Positions 1 through 8,053 of a stretch of DNA of 64,000 nt are shown here, one piece after another; within the stretch, counting starts at the first letter, position 1, and the number at the start of each line of letters is the position of its first letter. The stretch comes from Aquaspirillum sp. LM1 (lineage in GTDB: Bacteria; Pseudomonadota; Gammaproteobacteria; Burkholderiales; Aquaspirillaceae): NCBI RefSeq assembly GCF_002002905.1, contig NZ_CP019509.1, forward strand, positions 186,001-250,000, read 5' to 3'. A program made the translations under genes and the position numbers. The notes under the pieces are model-generated. The model searched no databases, was not told the origin of the DNA, and worked only from the letters and a program-made list of their open reading frames with translations.

Positions 1-447
1 GAAAATGCCCTGAACGACCGCCACGGCATCGAAGAAGAACGCCGGTTGATGTATGTGGCAATTACCCGCGCCCGTCAGCGCTTGTATTTGACGCAAGCGC
101 AACAACGTATGCTGCACGGTCAGACCCGTTATCCGCTGCCGTCACGTTTCATGGATGAAATTCCGCCAGCGCTGACGAAAAATCTCTCCGAAAGCATGAC
201 GGCTGGCTTATCATCGCGCCACGCGCCCGCGACGACGCGCGCGCCGGCCGCGCGCAGCAGCGGCCCGGCCCGGCAGGAACTGCCCGGCGGCTGGCGCATT
301 GGCCAGTCGGTTGCTCACCCGAAATTTGGCGTCGGTGTTATCCTGAACGCCGAAGCCCTGGGCGAAGAACTGCGGCTGTATGTAAATTTTGCCGAGCATG
401 GCGCCAAATGGCTGGACATGCGTTTTGCCAAACTGACCCCTGCCTGA
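1..447 (+). CDS. uvrD: DNA helicase II UvrD, C-terminal fragment (5' end outside window)
   Basis: This is the last 148 codons of an SF1A helicase that enters the window already in frame. The first residues carry helicase motif VI (the run around VAITRARQRL), which contains the arginine that contacts ATP. After a low-complexity Ala/Arg/Ser linker (about residues 65-85 of the fragment) comes a compact C-terminal segment (GGWRIGQSVAHPKFGVG and onward) matching the Tudor-like domain of UvrD/PcrA that binds RNA polymerase. UvrD unwinds DNA in nucleotide-excision and mismatch repair. Rep is the main alternative, but the Tudor-like tail favours UvrD/PcrA. It ends 49 bp before the next gene. Confidence 0.9.
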   Translation, partial: ENALNDRHGIEEERRLMYVAITRARQRLYLTQAQQRMLHGQTRYPLPSRFMDEIPPALTKNLSESMTAGLSSRHAPATTRAPAARSSGPARQELPGGWRIGQSVAHPKFGVGVILNAEALGEELRLYVNFAEHGAKWLDMRFAKLTPA

Positions 448-496
448 GCCGCGCCCTGGCGACGGATTGAACCTTACGCATTACGGAACTGAGCCT

Positions 497-2317
497 ATGT
501 CTAAAGATCAACCACTGTCGGCTTCTTATCAGACGCTGCTGAACCGGTCCAATCCGAAACTGATGAGCCACGACGAGCAGAACCCCTACGCGTCCAAACT
601 GATCCTGATTGTGGATTCGGTGCCGGAAATGCAACGGGCGTTGACCATGACCCTGGCCAGCTTCGGTGCCAACAAGGTGGAGTTTGCCACCCGACCTGGC
701 GACGCCATGGCCAAGCTTGGGCGTTACTCGTTTGATATCGTGCTGTGCGACTTTGACCTGGGCAACGGCTACGACGGCCTGCACCTGCTGGAAGAAGCCA
801 AGTCGCGCAATCTGATCAAGCAGTCCTGCGTGTTCATGATCGTGTCTGGCGAGCGCCGCTCACAGCGCGTGCTGGCCGCCGCCGAACTGGAGCCGGATGG
901 CTACCTGCTCAAACCCTTTACTGGCGAACAACTGCGCGTGCGGCTGGACCGCGCCATGCGCCGGCGCGAATCGTTCCGCTGTGTGGACGACGCGCTCAAG
1001 CAGAACGATCTCCTGGTGGCGATCAACTCGTGTAATGAGCGGATTTCCGACGGGGACGAGTTTGCCCTGGACTTCATGCGTCTGCGCGGCACCCTGTCGC
1101 TGAAGATTGGCGACTATCTGTCGGCCAAGTCGCTGTACGAAGAAGTGATGGCGATCAAGGCGCAGCCGTGGGCGCAACTGGGGCTGGCCAAATCGCTGAC
1201 CCAGCTCAAGCAGTACGACGAAGCCAAGGTGATGTTTGACGAAGTGCTGTCGAAAAATGGCCGGGTGATGGAAGCCTACGACTGGCTGGCCAAGCTGCAC
1301 GAAGCGCAGAACGATCTGGCCGCCGCCCAGGAAACCCTGGAAAACGCCGTGCAGCTGTCGCCGCTGGCCATCCGCCGCCAGAAGGAACTGGCGGAAGTGG
1401 CCGTGCAGAATCACGACTACGACACCGCCGAGCGCGCACTGAAAAAAACCATCGACGTGGCCAAGTATTCGGTGTACCGCGCCGTGGAAGACTACGCCGC
1501 GCTGGCGCGGGTGCAGATTGCCAAGGGCGACCTGCAGTCGGCCACCCAGACCGCTGGCACCGTGCGCCGCGAGTTCCGCCACAATGCCACCGCCGAGTGG
1601 ATGGCCAGCATCATCGACAGCCAGGTGTACAAGAAGCAGGGTCAGCCGCACCGGGGCCGGGAACTGCTCGACGAAGCGATCAAGCGCATGCCCGAGCTGG
1701 AAGAAAAACTCTCGCAGCAGGCCAAGATGGAGCTGATTCAGGCCTGCTATGCGCAGGGCCGCGAAGACGTGGGCAACCGCATGGTGCAGGACATCGTGCG
1801 CAACAACCATGATAACCAGCATGTGCTCGACCGCCTGACCCGCATCTACGAACAGGTGGACCGTCTGGAAGTGGGCAAGCAGCTGATTGCCGAAAACGTT
1901 CAGTCGGTGGTCGACATCAACAACCAGGCCGTGCGCCTGGCCCAGGCCGGCCAGCTGGAAGACGCCGTGCACATGTTCTCGCAGGCGGTGGAAGAGCTGC
2001 CGCACAACCAGCAGATCCTGCTCAACGCGGTCAACGCCATCCTGGCCATGGTGCATCGCAAGGGCTGGCACGAAACCTATATGGCGCATGCTTACAACTA
2101 CCTGGAACGGGTGCGCCAGATGGACCCGCTCAACGGCAAGTACCAGAAGCTGCATCGCTCCTACCGTCAGGTGATCGAACAGCATGGCAAACAGCAATGG
2201 ACGCCGATGCTGCCCAAAACCGAGGAAGAGCTGGCTGCCGAGGCTGCTGCGGTGGAGGCCACGGCCAAAAATACCAAGCCGGGCGGCACCCGGCCACCGG
2301 TAAAAACCGTCAGCTAA
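497..2317 (+). CDS. Response regulator with N-terminal REC domain and TPR repeats
   Basis: The protein has 606 residues. Residues about 33-160 form a CheY-like receiver: acidic D40 after the first strand (LILIVD), probable phosphoacceptor D85 (IVLCD), a Ser in the VSGE segment and invariant K139 (LLKP). Usually two acidic residues sit at the first position; here D40 is followed by Ser, so metal binding may differ. From about residue 180 onward there are helical tetratricopeptide repeats, then a short Ala-rich, Pro/Gly tail. There is no DNA-binding or enzymatic output domain, so output is probably protein-protein interaction. I chose the ATG at 497 over an upstream TTG at 467 because the extra ten residues lie outside the domain. 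The partner kinase is not visible. Confidence 0.85.
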   Translation: MSKDQPLSASYQTLLNRSNPKLMSHDEQNPYASKLILIVDSVPEMQRALTMTLASFGANKVEFATRPGDAMAKLGRYSFDIVLCDFDLGNGYDGLHLLEEAKSRNLIKQSCVFMIVSGERRSQRVLAAAELEPDGYLLKPFTGEQLRVRLDRAMRRRESFRCVDDALKQNDLLVAINSCNERISDGDEFALDFMRLRGTLSLKIGDYLSAKSLYEEVMAIKAQPWAQLGLAKSLTQLKQYDEAKVMFDEVLSKNGRVMEAYDWLAKLHEAQNDLAAAQETLENAVQLSPLAIRRQKELAEVAVQNHDYDTAERALKKTIDVAKYSVYRAVEDYAALARVQIAKGDLQSATQTAGTVRREFRHNATAEWMASIIDSQVYKKQGQPHRGRELLDEAIKRMPELEEKLSQQAKMELIQACYAQGREDVGNRMVQDIVRNNHDNQHVLDRLTRIYEQVDRLEVGKQLIAENVQSVVDINNQAVRLAQAGQLEDAVHMFSQAVEELPHNQQILLNAVNAILAMVHRKGWHETYMAHAYNYLERVRQMDPLNGKYQKLHRSYRQVIEQHGKQQWTPMLPKTEEELAAEAAAVEATAKNTKPGGTRPPVKTVS

Positions 2318-2335
2318 GCGGGGTGGGCTGGAACA

Positions 2336-2371
2336 GGCCCGGTGTGTCCGCTGTGCGGGGCACACCGGGCC
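2336..2371 (+). terminator. GC-rich hairpin after the REC-TPR gene
   Basis: A perfect 11-bp stem (GGCCCGGTGTG at 2336-2346, CACACCGGGCC at 2361-2371) encloses a 14-nt loop 18 bp after the stop codon. No U-tract follows, so it may be a transcript-end stabiliser or a weak terminator. The remaining 210 bp up to 2583 show nothing I can identify. Confidence 0.45.
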
Positions 2372-2583
2372 TATGCATGATAGGGGGCCATCGGTGGGGT
2401 GCCGCTGGGCGGCGCATGCCTTTGTCAGATAAAAAACTGTTTTAATTCAACCTGTCATGGCGGGTTGGCATGGTGTGACAGGATTGCGACACTTGTGTGC
2501 GTGTCTTCGGCATGATGCTGGTCAAGCGCGCCACAGGCTTCTATGATTTGTGCAGTGCAACACATCTCATCAGGAGCCCGACC

Positions 2584-2736
2584 ATGACCGACCACGCCAA
2601 CGCCACGCTCAGCGAAACCAGCGAACACAGCAGCGACACGCTGCAATACCCCTACACCATCACCGAAAAACTGCAGGACAGCCTGCATCAGGCGCTGGAC
2701 AGCGCCGAGTCACCGCGCGACCTGGGTATTGCCTGA
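2584..2736 (+). CDS. Small acidic hypothetical protein (50 aa)
   Basis: A 50-residue reading frame starts at an ATG preceded by AGGAGC with suitable spacing. The product is rich in Ser, Thr, Asp and Glu, with a short amphipathic segment (ITEKLQDSLHQALDSAES). There is no signal peptide, cysteine pair or recognisable motif. It stands alone between the REC-TPR gene and the DUF465 gene. The good ribosome-binding site and host-like base composition suggest it is real, but I recognise no family. Confidence 0.4.
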   Translation: MTDHANATLSETSEHSSDTLQYPYTITEKLQDSLHQALDSAESPRDLGIA

Positions 2737-2906
2737 TTGCTTCCGGGCCAAACCCTGCCCCACCCTGGCTGGCCGACTGATGGCCATGCACCTTGGTGGG
2801 GCAAATTTTGTGCGCTGGATCAAGACAAACACCGGGTGATGCGAGTAGTATAAAACCGTGTCACGGCAGCGCTGTTGCTGCCCGTCCCATCATCAAGGAG
2901 TGCCGT

Positions 2907-3122
2907 ATGTTTCCCGAGTATCGTGACCTGATCACCCGCCTGAAAACCGAAGACGCCCACTTTACCCGTCTGTTCGACAAGCACAACGCCATCGATCAGC
3001 AAATCAAGAACATGGAAGCGCGCATCGAACCGGGCTCCCCGGAAGAAATCGAAACGCTGAAAAAAGAAAAGCTGCACCTGAAGGACGAGCTCTACACCAT
3101 TCTGCGCACCGCCGCCGCCTGA
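2907..3122 (+). CDS. YdcH family protein (DUF465)
   Basis: The 71-residue product is almost entirely charged helix. The FPEYRDLITRLKTEDAHFTRLFDKHN stretch, the central acidic region and the C-terminal LKKEKLHLKDELY pattern are typical of the DUF465/YdcH family, whose members are about 70-75 residues long and predicted to form antiparallel coiled coils. The family's biochemical role is unknown. The start ATG has a strong AAGGAG at 2895-2900. The gene is monocistronic and followed 33 bp later by an intrinsic terminator. Confidence 0.85.
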   Translation: MFPEYRDLITRLKTEDAHFTRLFDKHNAIDQQIKNMEARIEPGSPEEIETLKKEKLHLKDELYTILRTAAA

Positions 3123-3155
3123 GGCCAGCCGCCCGCAACGGGGTGACGGAGTGAC

Positions 3156-3189
3156 AACGCCCGCCTGACGTTCTGTCGGCGGGCGTTTT
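3156..3189. terminator. Bidirectional intrinsic terminator
   Basis: A perfect 10-bp stem (AACGCCCGCC 3156-3165, GGCGGGCGTT 3178-3187) is followed by TTTT on the plus strand and has AA at its 5' edge. It lies between the convergent DUF465 gene and the patatin gene and probably serves both. Confidence 0.85.
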
Positions 3190-3212
3190 GGCGTCTGCCT
3201 ATCCTATGCCGC

Positions 3213-4103
3213 TTACAGCTTCAATGCCCGCCGAATGGCCGGCAGCGCCGCCTGTGCGGCCTTTTCGCCTTCCAGAATTGCCTGGTTTTTCTGAGCAAAG
3301 TCGGTCGAGCCAATCCGGGAAATATCCGGACGAATCACCACTGTGGCGCGCTGCAGCTCCGCTTCGCCCAGTTTCTGCCCCATGATATTCAGCGTCTGGT
3401 CCAGCGTGTTCAGCGTGCCGCTGCCTGGCTTGCGGCTGGGTTTGGTGGAAATATCCACCGCAATCACAATATCGGCCCCCATTTCCCGGGCGGCGTATAC
3501 CGGCACCGGGCTGACCACGCCGCCATCCACGTATTTGCGCCCCTGAATCAGCACGGGTTCAAATACACCGGGCACTGCTGCCGAGGCGCGCACCGCCTGG
3601 CCGGTGTTGCCGCGCCGGAACACCACCCGGTTGCCATTGGTCAGATCGGTGACCACCGCGCCAAAGGCGCGGTTGAGCTTTTCAATCGGGCGCTGGCTGA
3701 CTTGCTGGTTGATATAGCGCTCCAGCTTTTCGCCCTTCACAAAGCCGCTTTCACCCAGAATCAGGTCGCTGATCGACGCGGGATCCAGCGCCACCGCCAT
3801 ATTCTGCAACTGTATGCCGGTGTAGCCGGCAGCATACAGGCTGCCTACCACCGCACCGGCGCTGGTGCCGGTGACAATGTCCGGATAAATCCCGTGTGAT
3901 TCCAGCAACTTGATCACCCCAACATGGGCAAAGCCCTTGGCCGCGCCGCCGCCCAGCGCCAGGGCGAGCTTGGGCTTGCTGGCTGGCGTGGGGGCGGGGG
4001 GCGCGCTGGCGCAGGCGCTCAGGCACAGGGCGGCGGCCAGGGTCAGCAGGCGGCGGCGGGAGAGGGTGAGCAGGGGGGCAGTGCTTACAGCAGGGTGTGT
4101 CAT
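3213..4103 (-). CDS. Patatin-like phospholipase lipoprotein (RssA-type)
   Basis: The 296-residue product begins with a lipoprotein signal: SRRRLLTL, a hydrophobic stretch, then lipobox LSAC with the lipidated cysteine at residue 31. The twin arginines (SRRRLL) could also fit a Tat signal. A Pro/Ala linker leads into a patatin domain: glycine-rich oxyanion loop GGGAAKGFAHVGV (about 51-63), nucleophile elbow GTSAG with Ser81, and the DGG motif with Asp193 completing the Ser-Asp dyad. The family hydrolyses acyl esters of phospholipids; this member should be membrane anchored in the periplasm. It is the last gene of the minus-strand operon, overlapping bioC by ATGA. Its link to biotin synthesis is unclear. 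Confidence 0.9.
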   Translation of the reverse strand: MTHPAVSTAPLLTLSRRRLLTLAAALCLSACASAPPAPTPASKPKLALALGGGAAKGFAHVGVIKLLESHGIYPDIVTGTSAGAVVGSLYAAGYTGIQLQNMAVALDPASISDLILGESGFVKGEKLERYINQQVSQRPIEKLNRAFGAVVTDLTNGNRVVFRRGNTGQAVRASAAVPGVFEPVLIQGRKYVDGGVVSPVPVYAAREMGADIVIAVDISTKPSRKPGSGTLNTLDQTLNIMGQKLGEAELQRATVVIRPDISRIGSTDFAQKNQAILEGEKAAQAALPAIRRALKL

Positions 4104-5014
4104 CGGCGCGGGGTATCGGGGCGAGGTTGGAATTCAATGATCTGGCTGCCGTCGTCCAGCTTGCGGCTGGGGCGTTGCGCCGGCTTCCAGGCGTGGCCGT
4201 ACACCACTTCGTAGGTGGCTGGCAGCTTGCCGTCGCGGCGCAGGGCATCGTAGCGGGCGGTGATATCGCGCCAGGCGGTTTTGCCCATCAGGCCGGTTTT
4301 GCGCCCCTGGGTGACGTTATGCGCACCAATGCCTTTCAGGTCGTGCATCACGCCCTTGATGTCATCGTAGGTGAGGACGATTTTTTCCATGTCCATCACC
4401 GGCGTGGCAAAGCCGGTGCGCACCAGCGCATCGCCAATGTCGTGCATGTCGATAAAGCGGTTGACGTGCGTGTGGCCGTCGATGCCGGCAAAGGCGTGGT
4501 TCAATTCGCACAGGGTGTCCGGCCCCAGGGTGGCAAACATCAGCAAGCCATCCACGCGCAGGGCACGGTGGAATTCGGCAAATACCTGATCCGGGGTATT
4601 CACCCACTGAATGGCCAGGCTGGACCAGACCATGTCCACGCTGGCGCTGGCCAGCGGCAGCTGTTCGATGTCGGCGCACAGCTGCCAGGGCTCGGCCTTG
4701 CGGAACAGCCGGCCCAGCAGGCCGCCGCGTGGCGCAGCCTGCTGTTTTTGCCGGGACACCTGCAGCATGCTCGGTGCCAGGTCCAGCTCGATCACCTGAG
4801 CGTCGGGGTAGCGGCTGCGCAAGCCCACCGCCCCGTAGCCGGTGCCGCTGCCGGCATCCAGAATACGCAACGGCGCGTGGCGGATATAGTCCAGGCGCTC
4901 GCTCATGCGGTCGGACACTTCGCGCTGCAACACCGCAGCGCCATCGTAGCTGTGCGCGGCGCGGTCAAACGCCTCACGCACGCGGGATTTGTCGGTATAA
5001 AACGGTTCGGTCAT
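4100..5014 (-). CDS. bioC: Malonyl-[acyl-carrier protein] O-methyltransferase BioC
   Basis: The 304-residue SAM-dependent methyltransferase carries motif I ILDAGSGTGYG and the N-terminal FDRAAHSYDGAAVLQREVSDRM region typical of BioC. It methylates the free carboxyl of malonyl-ACP so that the fatty-acid machinery can build the pimeloyl chain of biotin. BioH, encoded immediately upstream, removes the methyl group, and this adjacency is the strongest contextual evidence. A GTG at 5032 would add six residues; I prefer the ATG at 5014 because MTEPFYTDK is the usual BioC beginning, though its ribosome-binding site is weak. The gene lies 19 bp after bioH and overlaps the patatin gene. Confidence 0.92.
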   Translation of the reverse strand: MTEPFYTDKSRVREAFDRAAHSYDGAAVLQREVSDRMSERLDYIRHAPLRILDAGSGTGYGAVGLRSRYPDAQVIELDLAPSMLQVSRQKQQAAPRGGLLGRLFRKAEPWQLCADIEQLPLASASVDMVWSSLAIQWVNTPDQVFAEFHRALRVDGLLMFATLGPDTLCELNHAFAGIDGHTHVNRFIDMHDIGDALVRTGFATPVMDMEKIVLTYDDIKGVMHDLKGIGAHNVTQGRKTGLMGKTAWRDITARYDALRRDGKLPATYEVVYGHAWKPAQRPSRKLDDGSQIIEFQPRPDTPRR

Positions 5015-5033
5015 CAGTATTACCGGCGTCACG

Positions 5034-5804
5034 TCAGGCGTGGCGCTGCAAAAAGGGAATCAGGTCAGCCAGAAACTCGGCTTCGTGCGACAGGAACGGC
5101 GCATGCGAAGCCTGGGGAAATTCGGTGAGCGAGCAGCCCGGAATGGTCGCCGCCAGCCAGCGCGCCGCGCCAATCGGCGTCAGCGCGTCGCGCTGGCCGT
5201 AGCTCAGGTGGGTGGGCACGCGCAGGCTGGGCAGTTCCGGGCGCACATCGCTGCTTTCCAGCACCGCCAGCGCATCGTCCAGCGCGCTGGGGCGGCCATG
5301 GGCAAACAGCTGGTGCTTCATCTCGGCCAGCACGGCGTGCGCCGAATCGCTGCCCAGGGTTTGCAGGGCCAGAAAACGGCGCAGGGTTTGCTCGAACTGC
5401 TGGCCCAGATTATCGGCAAACTGGCGCATCACCGCCACTGGCTGGGCATGCGGCCAGTCGGCCTGCTGCATAAAGCACGGGCTGGACGCCACCAGGGTCA
5501 GGCTTTTGACCGAGGCCGGCGCATCCAGCGCCCAGCGCGCCCCCACCAGGCCGCCCAGCGACCAGCCCACCACCTGCACCGGCAGCGGAAAACTGGCCTG
5601 CAGCGCCTGGGCCAGCGCCGGCAGGGTGTACGGGGCCACGCTGGCGCTATGGCCATGGCCGGGCAAGTCTACCTGATGCACGGTAAAGTGGTCGGCCAGC
5701 GCCGCCGCCACCCGCGCCCACACGCCGCCGTGCAGGCCCCAGCCATGCACCAGCACCACATCCGGACCGCGTCCGCTGGTTTCAAAATATAAAGAAGGGC
5801 TCAT
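5034..5804 (-). CDS. bioH: Pimeloyl-[acyl-carrier protein] methyl ester esterase BioH
   Basis: The 256-residue alpha/beta hydrolase has the oxyanion segment LVHGWGLHGGVW (about 18-29), nucleophile elbow GWSLGG with Ser82, acid Asp206 (YGQRDALTP) and base His234 (ASHAPF). These positions are almost exactly those of the E. coli BioH triad. It hydrolyses pimeloyl-ACP methyl ester, ending the BioC/BioH route to pimelate for biotin. The start overlaps the upstream methyltransferase stop by ATGA, so translation is coupled. No bioF, bioA, bioD or bioB gene is in the window. Confidence 0.95.
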   Translation of the reverse strand: MSPSLYFETSGRGPDVVLVHGWGLHGGVWARVAAALADHFTVHQVDLPGHGHSASVAPYTLPALAQALQASFPLPVQVVGWSLGGLVGARWALDAPASVKSLTLVASSPCFMQQADWPHAQPVAVMRQFADNLGQQFEQTLRRFLALQTLGSDSAHAVLAEMKHQLFAHGRPSALDDALAVLESSDVRPELPSLRVPTHLSYGQRDALTPIGAARWLAATIPGCSLTEFPQASHAPFLSHEAEFLADLIPFLQRHA

Positions 5805-6436
5805 GCCGGCCTATCATCCGCAGAATCGGACAGTTTGACCAGCTGTATCACCCGAAAGGTTCCGCCCCACAGGGCCGGCTCGTCATGCGCCACACGCAAT
5901 TGGGTGTAGCCGACAATGTCGGCAAAGCGGCGGTTGATGTCGGTGGCCAGCCAGCGCAGCGGCACATTCAGCGCCTGTCGCCAGCGCGGTGGGGTGGTGC
6001 CATCGGGCAGGAATTTGTCGAAAATCGCCACCCGCCCGCCGGGGGCCAGCACCCGCTCCACCTCGCGCAGGGTGCGGATCGGGTCGTCCACCACGGCGAG
6101 AATCAGGTGCAGTACCACCAGGGTGTAATGGTTGTCTGGCGCATCCAGCGCTTCGGCATTCATCACCCGCGCGTCAACCGTCATCCCCAGCCGCGTCGCC
6201 CGTTTGCGCAAGCGCGCCAGCATGGCCGGTGAAATATCCGTGGCCACCAGCTCGGCGCAGCTGCCCAGCTCGGGCAAATCCAGCCCGGTGCCCGCCCCGA
6301 CCAGCAACACCCGGTCGCGCGCCCCCGGTCCGGCCAGCCGGATGGAACGCTGCCGCTGCCGGCTGAAACGCCCGGCCAGCAGATCGTAGATCGGGGCGTA
6401 CAGCGAGTAGCGCAGGTGGGGCCAGGAAGGGGGCAT
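5801..6436 (-). CDS. Class I SAM-dependent methyltransferase
   Basis: The 211-residue protein has a Rossmann-type SAM site: motif I VLLVGAGTGLDLPEL (about 44-58), an acidic residue after the second strand (LVATDISPAM), and the post-core LREVERVLAPGGRVAIFDKFLPDG block typical of UbiE/phosphatidylethanolamine N-methyltransferase-like enzymes. The Arg/Tyr-rich N-terminus (RYSLYAPIYDLLAGRF) also resembles that group. I cannot name the substrate. It is first in the operon leading to bioH, bioC and the patatin gene. Confidence 0.75.
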   Translation of the reverse strand: MPPSWPHLRYSLYAPIYDLLAGRFSRQRQRSIRLAGPGARDRVLLVGAGTGLDLPELGSCAELVATDISPAMLARLRKRATRLGMTVDARVMNAEALDAPDNHYTLVVLHLILAVVDDPIRTLREVERVLAPGGRVAIFDKFLPDGTTPPRWRQALNVPLRWLATDINRRFADIVGYTQLRVAHDEPALWGGTFRVIQLVKLSDSADDRPA

Positions 6437-6692
6437 GATCGGGCTCGGGGGGATTGACGGGCTTGGGTTAGGGGTGGCGCACCGGGGTGGCGGTGAGTCT
6501 GACCCCCAGCGCGTGCAGCAGTTTCAGCACGGTATCGTAGCGCGGCTTGGCCCCTGGCGTGAGCGCCTTGTACAGGCTTTCCCGCCCCAGCCCGGCGGCG
6601 TTGGCCAGCTGCGTCATGCCGCGCGCCCGTGCGACATCGCGTATTGCCGCCAGCAACACATCCGGATTGGGGTCTTCCAATGCAGCGTTTAG

Positions 6693-7917
6693 GGACGCGC
6701 TGATTTATTCCCCAACAGCTGGCTCGAAGTCTCCTGATCTGCGAACATCAGCACATTGAACGTGGATGGTCACATGAAGACGCAAGCAAGCTTTTCCGAA
6801 CTGGAATACGCGACAAAGAAGAAGGTCACTCGGCGTGACCGGTTTCTTGACGAGATCAACAAAGTGACGCCCTGGGCCGCCTTGGTCGCGCAGATTGAGC
6901 CCTTCTACCCAAAAGGAACAGGCCGGGGCCGACCGCCGATTGGCGTAGCGCGGATGCTGCGAATGTACATCGCCCAACAATGCTTCGGACTCTCAGACGA
7001 AGGCATCGAAGACGCCATCTATGACAGCCAGGCCATCCGGGGATTTGTTGGCATAGACCTGTCGCGGGAGTCTGCACCAGACGCCACCACCCTGCTCAAG
7101 TTCCGCCGCCTGCTGGAAACGCACCAGCTGACCGAGCGCATCTTCGAGACCATCAACGCCCTACTGGCCGCGAAGGGCCTGATCCTCAAGGAAGGCACGG
7201 TTGTTGACGCCACCATCATTGCTGCGCCGTCCTCGACCAAAAATCGAAGCGGTGAGCGTGATCCTGAAATGCATCAGACCAAAAAGGGCAACCAGTGGTA
7301 CTTCGGCATGAAGGCACACATTGGGGTGGATGCTGAAACGGGCATCGTGCATACCCTGGTCACCACGTCAGCCAACATCAGCGATGTTACCCAGGCGCAT
7401 GCCTTGCTGCATGGCGAAGAGCGGCTTGCCTTTGGCGATGCAGGCTACCAAGGGGTTGAGAAGCGGGAAGAGAACCGGGGCAGGCGGGTTGAATGGGAAA
7501 TTGCCATGCGTGCGGGCAAGCGCAAGGCGTTGCCGGATACGCCGGTCGGACGACTGCAGGAGCGGATCGAACAGGCCAGGGCCAGGATCCGGGCCAAGGT
7601 TGAACATCCGTTCAAGATCATCAAGAACCTCTTTGGCATGAAGAAGGTGTCCTACCGTGGGCTGGCGAAGAACACGGCGCGGCTGCACACCCTTTTTGGG
7701 TTGGCGAATCTGTTGACGGCCAGGCGGCGACTGTTTGCGCTGAACACCCAAGGTGCGTCCTGAAAGGGGGAAATGAGGAAATTTGCCGCCTGACAGGGTG
7801 AAGACTGACCGAAAATGACGGTGAGCAGGCATTTTTTACTCGCCCAAGCGCTCATGCCGAATCGATGCGGCCCGCTTCGGTCTTCTTTGGTGAAATGCTG
7901 ATTTTTTCAGCGCGTCC
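6693..7917 (+). mobile_element. IS5-family insertion sequence, complete (1225 bp)
   Basis: Terminal inverted repeats begin GGACGCGCTGA on both ends (6693-6703 and complement of 7907-7917), 11 of 11 identical and then weaker. A 4-bp TTAG target duplication flanks it (6689-6692 and 7918-7921), fitting the YTAR preference of IS5-group elements. One transposase gene fills most of the element. Intact ends, intact duplication and an intact transposase point to a recent insertion that may still be mobile. Confidence 0.93.
6774..7763 (+). CDS. IS5-family transposase (DDE, transposase DDE domain)
   Basis: The 329-residue protein begins with the DUF772-like N-terminal domain (FYPKGTGRGRPPIGVARMLRM), followed by the catalytic DDE domain. 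The three acidic residues are visible in VVDATIIAAPSS (first Asp), FGDAGYQG (second Asp) and RAKVEHPFKIIK (Glu). The block RDPEMHQTKKGNQW followed by FGMKAHIGVDA is characteristic of IS5-group enzymes. The enzyme cuts and rejoins the IS ends. A TTG at 6756 would add six residues. No frameshift or stop is seen, so it should be functional, and it may act in trans on the MITEs at 11.3-11.6 kb. Confidence 0.95.
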   Translation: MKTQASFSELEYATKKKVTRRDRFLDEINKVTPWAALVAQIEPFYPKGTGRGRPPIGVARMLRMYIAQQCFGLSDEGIEDAIYDSQAIRGFVGIDLSRESAPDATTLLKFRRLLETHQLTERIFETINALLAAKGLILKEGTVVDATIIAAPSSTKNRSGERDPEMHQTKKGNQWYFGMKAHIGVDAETGIVHTLVTTSANISDVTQAHALLHGEERLAFGDAGYQGVEKREENRGRRVEWEIAMRAGKRKALPDTPVGRLQERIEQARARIRAKVEHPFKIIKNLFGMKKVSYRGLAKNTARLHTLFGLANLLTARRRLFALNTQGAS

Positions 7918-8006
7918 TTAGGTACAGGGCGATGGTTTCCTCATCGTCCAGATAGTCTGCTGCGTCAAACGGGGTAACTTGGGTCATGGGTTATTCTCCA
8001 ATCACG

Positions 8007-8034
8007 CCAAGTGTATCCATAAGGATACACTTGG
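8007..8034 (-). promoter_or_regulatory. Perfect palindrome upstream of the antidote gene (probable autoregulatory operator)
   Basis: The arms CCAAGTGTATCC (8007-8018) and GGATACACTTGG (8023-8034) are perfect complements around ATAA. The palindrome lies 20 bp upstream of the antidote ATG (7987), with GGAG in between. Antitoxins with a helix-turn-helix domain usually repress their own operon through such sites, so it is a plausible orphan operator. A hairpin terminator for the exporter gene on the same strand is less likely because no U-run follows. Confidence 0.6.
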
Positions 8035-8053
8035 CCAAGCTTTTATTTTCTTC

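Larger units (their letters stand above)
6468..7987 (-). pseudogene. Addiction-module antidote protein (HI1420-like), split by an IS5-family element
   Basis: Two pieces of one gene flank the IS. The 5' piece (7987 down to about 7918) encodes MTQVTPFDAADYLDDEETI and onward; the 3' piece (about 6692 down to 6468) encodes the helix-turn-helix half (RGMTQLANAAGLGRESLYKAL). Removing 6693-7917 plus one TTAG copy restores a continuous 96-residue frame across ...IALYLNAALEDPNPD.... The result matches the HI1420/COG3636 family of xenobiotic-response-element-like antitoxins. The usual partner, a HI1419-type RelE-like toxin normally encoded just upstream, is absent. As it stands the N-terminal frame reads only a few codons into the IS, so the gene is inactive. 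Confidence 0.85.

Noticed and set aside
2318-2583. Short frames in the intergenic region before the 50-residue protein
   Set aside because: No ribosome-binding site or coherent composition; they overlap the hairpin.
4992-5032. GTG start for bioC at 5032
   Set aside because: It would place the start directly after the bioH stop without a ribosome-binding site; the ATG at 5014 gives the family N-terminus. Not excluded.
4097-5128. A 343-codon plus-strand frame opposite bioC
   Set aside because: Its translation is low-complexity Ala/Gly/His/Gln shadow, while the minus strand encodes a clear methyltransferase with motif I and operon context.
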